Part shown: piece by piece, positions 6,436-9,884 of the stretch | Numbering within the stretch: position 1 is the stretch's first letter | Layout of the letters: each line of letters starts with the position of its first letter | Origin: Actinomycetota bacterium | GTDB lineage: Bacteria; Actinomycetota; Actinomycetes; UBA12327 | Assembly (NCBI GenBank): GCA_026392555.1 | Contig: JAPLBW010000015.1 | Location: 1-9,884, forward strand | Direction: 5' to 3' | DNA length: 9,884 bases | Made by a program: the position numbers and the translations under genes | Notes under the pieces: model-generated | Told to the model about the DNA's origin: nothing | The model's database searches: none | What the model saw: only the letters and a program-made list of their open reading frames with translations

Positions 6436-8445
6436 CTAGGCGCGCTCCGTCGCATCGGCTCGCACATCAATCAAGCGCGCGCGTTGAACGCCGCCGGCCG
6501 ATTCAATAACGTCAGTGATCTCGCGACCAATCAATTCTTCACGCACCATCAGCGCATCACGCAAGGCTTCCACCAGATGACGGTTTTGAGTCAGCAAAAT
6601 CTTCACGGCCGCTTTTTGATCCTGCAATAGCTTTTCGACGCGGGCCCGACCATCAGCATCGCCAAGCACACGGCCCACGATGTTGCTGCCATTGAAGGCT
6701 CCATTTTGAACCGCGGCGAAAGAGATCAACGTGTCCGTCATACCCACCGAGCCCACCATTTCGCAGGCAACATTGGTGGCATAGAGCAAGTCGCCACCAG
6801 GACCGGTGGAGATATCGCCAAAGAACAACTCCTCGGCCACCTGACCAGCCATCGCGATCCGAATCAAGGCCAACATTTCCGTGCGGGAGCGAGTAAAGAC
6901 ATCGTCAGCATCGCCATGGGCCAGCATTCCCAGGGCCTGTCGGCGCTTGATGATGGTCAAGATCTCCAGACGGCGCTCTGGCGCGCACAGGTAAGCAGCA
7001 ACGGCGTGACCGGCTTCATGCGTGGAAATGAGTTTGCGTTCATGGTCGGTGTAGGCAACCGGCTGGCCGAGTCCAACTTCCTCGACCATGCGGGCCCGTT
7101 CAACATCACCCATCGACATTTCCCGCTGTCCACGACGAACCGCGTTGACCAGCGCTTCGTCAAAGAGATGCTCAATCATCACGGGCGTGTAACCAGAAGT
7201 AGCTGAAGCAACCTGGTCGCGCATAGCCGAGTCGTCGAGCTCCGGTGCATGCGCCTTGGTCTTTAAGAAGTGGTCAATCAATTGACGACGACCCACCTTG
7301 GCCGGCAATTCAAACGTCAAGCGGCGATCAAAACGACCCGGGCGCAACAAGGCGGGATCGAGGTTGTCTGCTCGGTTGGTCGCCGCAATCAACAAAATGT
7401 TGGTGCGCGGGGGAATGGGGCGAGGAAGTTGGCGGTCATCAGCCAATACCAAGTTCACCTTGTCGATGACCCACGTTTGCATTTTCTGGGTTCCGGTCGG
7501 CTCATCAAAGGACTGCATCTGCACGAGGAGTTCGTTAACTACACCTCCCACACCTTCGCTGGTGATGTTCTGGTTTATCACCGTCGCACCCAACGTGTGC
7601 GACAGCGCAAACGAGGTGGGCAGCGCGTGCAGCGATCCACACCCATGGGCGACTGCACTGACTGAATCGGGGGCAACAGTTGCGGACAAACCACCACGAG
7701 ACATCGCGATCGCGTCAATTTCTTCAATGAAGCCGATGGCGCCACCCTCTTGGCGAGCCACCTTGCGCAACTTCTTAAAGTACGAGCGGATTTTGCGAGC
7801 CGTGGCGCCGTAATACATGGACTGAAAAGAAGTAGCGGAGACGAAGAGGAAAGGCACTCCGGCCTCAGCTGCCATCGCTTTGGCCAAGTGGGTCTTTCCT
7901 GTTCCCGGGGCACCTTCAAACAGCAAACCTCGTCGCGGTGTGCCACCCATTTCATCGGCAAACTGCTTGTGCGCCAAGAACAGGTTCAAACTGCGAACAA
8001 CATCTTCTTTCACTGGATCAATACCGATGACATCGTCCAAGCGCGTCTTGATTTGCCCAGGTCGATACATCACATGTGGTGATCGACCCGCTCCTACCGT
8101 TCCTGCAAGCAACACCACCGCAAGCAAGGCAAAAAAGAGCAACGGCATAACCACGAGCGGATCAAAATTGGGGAACGAAAACACATTGAAAGGATCACCG
8201 ACAGCAAGGCGGAACCACAAGAAAGCGGCGGGCACTCCGAGCAGCCAAGCCATGGCGCGTAAACGGCGGCGGCGTTGCTTCTCGCGGTTGCGACCTACGT
8301 CAGCAGTACGTGCAGCGATGAGAGCGGGCAGACCATCAGGTGCAGGCTCCGGGGAAGGCCCAACGGAAGGCCCAGGGGAAGGCGTCAACGTGTCCGCTTG
8401 ACTAGGCGAAATCGTGCGCTTATTGAGCTTCCCGGATACCCACAT
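6436..8445 (-). CDS. Divergent FtsH-like membrane AAA+ zinc metalloprotease
   Basis: A 669-residue relative of FtsH, which unfolds and degrades membrane and cytoplasmic proteins using ATP. Order: Pro/Ser-rich cytoplasmic N terminus (20-38); two helices at about 64-80 and 94-117; AAA+ core with Walker A GAPGTGKT (178-185, Lys184), pore-loop candidate MYYGA (210-214), Walker B FIEEID (239-244, Glu242), and second region of homology AATNRADNLDPALLRPGRFD (354-373) with Arg368 and Arg371; then protease motif HEAGH (476-480) and third zinc ligand Asp552 in STGPGGDLLYAT. Differences from standard FtsH: only about 13 residues between the helices instead of a folded outer domain, Glu241 where Walker B has Asp, a Y-Y-G pore loop instead of F-V-G, and extra sequence at about 252-300 and 315-348. 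ATPase and protease residues are otherwise present. Probably a second FtsH of actinobacteria rather than the essential one. The ATG at 8445 has a strong GAGGAGG five bases upstream. Confidence 0.9.
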   Translation of the reverse strand: MWVSGKLNKRTISPSQADTLTPSPGPSVGPSPEPAPDGLPALIAARTADVGRNREKQRRRRLRAMAWLLGVPAAFLWFRLAVGDPFNVFSFPNFDPLVVMPLLFFALLAVVLLAGTVGAGRSPHVMYRPGQIKTRLDDVIGIDPVKEDVVRSLNLFLAHKQFADEMGGTPRRGLLFEGAPGTGKTHLAKAMAAEAGVPFLFVSATSFQSMYYGATARKIRSYFKKLRKVARQEGGAIGFIEEIDAIAMSRGGLSATVAPDSVSAVAHGCGSLHALPTSFALSHTLGATVINQNITSEGVGGVVNELLVQMQSFDEPTGTQKMQTWVIDKVNLVLADDRQLPRPIPPRTNILLIAATNRADNLDPALLRPGRFDRRLTFELPAKVGRRQLIDHFLKTKAHAPELDDSAMRDQVASATSGYTPVMIEHLFDEALVNAVRRGQREMSMGDVERARMVEEVGLGQPVAYTDHERKLISTHEAGHAVAAYLCAPERRLEILTIIKRRQALGMLAHGDADDVFTRSRTEMLALIRIAMAGQVAEELFFGDISTGPGGDLLYATNVACEMVGSVGMTDTLISFAAVQNGAFNGSNIVGRVLGDADGRARVEKLLQDQKAAVKILLTQNRHLVEALRDALMVREELIGREITDVIESAGGVQRARLIDVRADATERA
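8351..8386 (-). repeat. Three 12-base tandem units coding TPSP-GPSV-GPSP
   Basis: On the plus strand the units are ggggaaggccca, acggaaggccca and ggggaaggcgtc. They encode the Pro/Ser-rich stretch of the FtsH-like protein at residues 21-32. The third unit diverges at its end. The copy number may vary between strains. Confidence 0.7.
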
Positions 8446-8450
8446 AAATG

Positions 8451-8457
8451 CCTCCTC
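8451..8457 (-). promoter_or_regulatory. Strong Shine-Dalgarno site of the FtsH-like gene
   Basis: GAGGAGG on the minus strand, five bases before the ATG at 8445. It is the best ribosome site in the window and fixes this start. Confidence 0.75.
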
Positions 8458-8472
8458 AACGCCCAGTTTTCG

Positions 8473-8503
8473 CGTATGAAAGCAGTTTCCTGTTTCCGTT
8501 CAA
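8473..8503 (-). promoter_or_regulatory. Possible promoter of the FtsH-like gene
   Basis: On the minus strand TTGAAC (8503-8498) matches a -35 box well. CATACG (8478-8473) is a weak -10 candidate at 19 bases. Between them lies a direct repeat, GGAAAC-A-GGAAAC (8497-8485). It would give a leader of about 20 bases. Confidence 0.3.
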
Positions 8504-8565
8504 TCAGGCGCGTGCGCGGTCACCCATTTGGGCTAGCGAGAAGCAAAGAAATAGCCGTTAGGCCG

Positions 8566-8581
8566 AGGGGTGCGATCCCCT
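8566..8581 (-). terminator. Weak terminator-like hairpin after mshB
   Basis: AGGGG and CCCCT form a five-base-pair stem with a six-base loop, seven bases past the mshB stop codon. Downstream on the minus strand come a second small hairpin (GCC-TAAC-GGC) and a broken T-rich run, TATTTCTTT. The T-run is not adjacent to the main stem, so this is a weak candidate that may let mshB transcripts read into the FtsH-like gene. Confidence 0.35.
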
Positions 8582-8588
8582 GGTAGTT

Positions 8589-9476
8589 CTAGAGGTCAAG
8601 CCCAGAAAGAAAATCGTCCTCGCGGTTGAACTCACCGCTCGTGACTCCCACCTGGCCACGAACGAGTCGAAAGTGCTCGGTGCCTAAGCCTTCAGGCCCG
8701 ACTACCTGAGAAATCATCAGGAACGGGGCGTCCTTCGCAATCTGAGTTTCGTGAGCCAACAGCGCTTCGATCTTGGTTGGTTCAAGACCGAGGTCCGTGA
8801 TTGACGTGGTGACAAATTCGTCAGGGCAAGCCCACGGACGACCACCCTCGGCTTCGTCATTGGAGAAGAAGTCGATGCCGCGCTCCGCCAAAACCTTGCG
8901 CGTGCGTTCAACATTGGAAACCGGGAAGGCTGTCCAATAAACCTTTGGCACATCCCACGCTTCACCCAGTTCAGGCTTATACGACGGTGCAGCAGCTAAC
9001 ACCGCGCCATACATCGCCGCGCGGTGAGCTTGGATGTGATCCGGGTGACCGTAGCCACCAAACTCGTCATATGTGACCAGCGCATGTGGTCGCACTTCGC
9101 GAATAACCGCAGCCATATCGGTCGCTGCTTGTGTTAAGTCTGCTTGCCAAAAACAATCTTCACGGCCGTTTTGTTCCGTGCCCATCATTCCGCTATCGCG
9201 ATAGCGACCAGGCTCACCCAACTGGCGATGATCGGTAATACCCAAGATCTGCATGGCCTTGGCCAGTTCACCCTGGCGATGGGCGCCGAGTTGGTCATCG
9301 TGCGCCGAATCAAGGTTGGCTAGTTCTGGAACGACCACTTCGCCCTCTTCACCCAACGTGCACGTGACCAGCGTGACCTGATGCCCCGCGCGCACGTACT
9401 TACTCATAGCGATTCCGCTACCGATGACTTCGTCATCGGGGTGGGCGTGAACAAAGAGCAAGCGACCTTTAGCCAT
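8589..9476 (-). CDS. mshB: N-acetyl-1-D-myo-inosityl-2-amino-2-deoxy-alpha-D-glucopyranoside deacetylase (MshB)
   Basis: A zinc-dependent LmbE/PIG-L-family deacetylase of 295 residues, normal length. It removes the acetyl group from GlcNAc-Ins to give GlcN-Ins, a step in the synthesis of mycothiol, the actinobacterial thiol buffer. The zinc site is visible: HAHPDDE (10-16) with His12 and Asp15, Asp14 as general base, and GGYGHPDH (140-147) with His147. His144 also matches a residue known to matter in the M. tuberculosis enzyme. VTCTLGEEGEV (37-47) and GRYRDSGMMGT (90-100) are characteristic of MshB and argue against the paralogue Mca, a mycothiol S-conjugate amidase. The ATG at 9476 agrees with the family N terminus. 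There is no Shine-Dalgarno site; a -10-like TACGAT six bases upstream suggests a leaderless mRNA. It is divergent from the S9 peptidase gene with 52 bases between. Confidence 0.93.
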   Translation of the reverse strand: MAKGRLLFVHAHPDDEVIGSGIAMSKYVRAGHQVTLVTCTLGEEGEVVVPELANLDSAHDDQLGAHRQGELAKAMQILGITDHRQLGEPGRYRDSGMMGTEQNGREDCFWQADLTQAATDMAAVIREVRPHALVTYDEFGGYGHPDHIQAHRAAMYGAVLAAAPSYKPELGEAWDVPKVYWTAFPVSNVERTRKVLAERGIDFFSNDEAEGGRPWACPDEFVTTSITDLGLEPTKIEALLAHETQIAKDAPFLMISQVVGPEGLGTEHFRLVRGQVGVTSGEFNREDDFLSGLDL

Positions 9477-9482
9477 GGACCC

Positions 9483-9488
9483 ATCGTA
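9483..9488 (-). promoter_or_regulatory. -10 box placed for leaderless transcription of mshB
   Basis: TACGAT on the minus strand fits TAnnnT and ends exactly six bases before the mshB ATG. A transcript would thus begin at or next to the A of the start codon. Leaderless mRNAs with this spacing are frequent in actinobacteria. No clear -35 box is seen. Confidence 0.4.
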
Positions 9489-9528
9489 GGCGTGCGCATT
9501 GCTGGCGTCCTGCTGGCAGGATCAAGGC

Positions 9529-9884
9529 GTGAGCACTGATTCATTCCCCCGCAGATCAGCCCTAACCAGAGGGTTTCGCCTGGGTGCTCCGCGAACCTTC
9601 GCCATTAGTGCTGACGGCTCGCGGGTTTTATTCCTGCGCTCTCGGAACGGAACAGACTCAGTCAACTGTCTGTGGGTTCTCGATGTCGCCACGAGCGAGG
9701 AAATTTGCGTGGCTGATCCTGCCGCGATGAGTTTTTCCAGTGAGGGAGACATTCCCGCTGTAGAACGTGCCCGACGCGAGCGTGCGCGCGAAGTCGCCGG
9801 CGGAATCGTGACGTATTCCGCCGATGCTGATTGTGCACGAGCGGTCGTGACCATTAATGGCGTTGCATTCCTGGTGGACGTGAA
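9529..9884 (+). CDS. S9-family peptidase (DPP IV/prolyl oligopeptidase type), N-terminal part
   Basis: The frame is open from GTG 9529 to the window end (118 codons). It begins VSTDSFPRRSALTRGF and continues with GAPRTFAISADGSRVLFLRS, LWVLDVATSEE, ERARRERAREVAGGIVTYSA and AFLVDV. This is the N-terminal beta-propeller region of actinobacterial S9 peptidases that cleave dipeptides or oligopeptides, often after proline. The catalytic Ser-Asp-His domain lies several hundred residues further on and is outside the window, so activity cannot be judged. An AGGA at 9518-9521 sits seven bases before the GTG and supports this start. It is transcribed away from mshB. I see no signal peptide at the N terminus, so a cytoplasmic enzyme is likely. 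Confidence 0.85.
   Translation, partial: MSTDSFPRRSALTRGFRLGAPRTFAISADGSRVLFLRSRNGTDSVNCLWVLDVATSEEICVADPAAMSFSSEGDIPAVERARRERAREVAGGIVTYSADADCARAVVTINGVAFLVDV

Noticed and set aside
7298..7813. Plus-strand open frame of 171 codons opposite the FtsH-like gene, and similar ones at 6706-7206 and 7880-8401
   Set aside because: They mirror a gene whose AAA+ and protease motifs are clear; the antisense frames stay open through codon bias only.
8551..8591. tRNA or tRNA remnant, because aggggtgcgatcccct resembles a T-arm
   Set aside because: The loop lacks the TTCRA consensus, no acceptor stem, anticodon arm or CCA end can be built around it, and it fits a hairpin after mshB.
8589..9476. Mca (mycothiol S-conjugate amidase) instead of MshB
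   Set aside because: VTCTLGEEGEV and GRYRDSGMMGT are MshB-type segments.
1..9884. Mobile element, prophage, defence island or toxin-antitoxin pair
   Set aside because: I found no transposase, integrase, terminal repeats, phage genes or small paired frames. The genes are housekeeping or envelope functions with uniform composition by eye.

Overview
The window looks like an ordinary chromosomal stretch of an actinomycete (Actinomycetota). The evidence is a clear mycothiol-pathway deacetylase (MshB), an actinobacterial-type succinyl-DAP aminotransferase behind a 7Fe ferredoxin, a DUF6113-like membrane protein, moderately high GC by eye, and heavy use of GTG/TTG start codons (8 of 10 genes by my start choices). 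The genus cannot be read from this sequence. Both ends cut through genes, so this may be a whole short contig.

Layout. Bases 1-2273, minus strand: ferredoxin fdxA, then dapC one base behind it, a probable terminator, then the 5' part of a citrate synthase gene, which meets a stop codon at the window edge. Bases 2274-4143, plus strand: a divergent control region, a small SH3-like protein, then cysteinyl-tRNA synthetase (cysS). Bases 4153-9476, minus strand, in transcription order: mshB, an unusual membrane-bound FtsH-like AAA+ zinc protease, a four-helix membrane protein of DUF6113 type, and a membrane-anchored VanW-family cell-envelope protein. cysS and the VanW gene converge with a 9-base gap. 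From 9529, plus strand: the N-terminal part of an S9-family (prolyl oligopeptidase/DPP IV-like) peptidase, divergent from mshB and running off the window.

How the genes fit together. Most are housekeeping: carbon entry to the TCA cycle (citrate synthase), lysine and meso-DAP for peptidoglycan (dapC), electron transfer (fdxA), cysteine charging (cysS), mycothiol synthesis (mshB). The envelope-related set (FtsH-like, DUF6113-like, VanW) is co-oriented behind mshB but separated by gaps of 143, 12 and 102 bases, so only the FtsH-like/DUF6113 pair is convincingly one transcript.

I do not see a defence system, mobile element, CRISPR array, RNA gene or biosynthetic cluster. The most unusual object is the FtsH-like protease: it lacks the usual extracytoplasmic domain, has a Glu in the Walker B Asp position, and carries two insertions inside the AAA+ core. 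No stretch longer than 300 bases lacks a gene.
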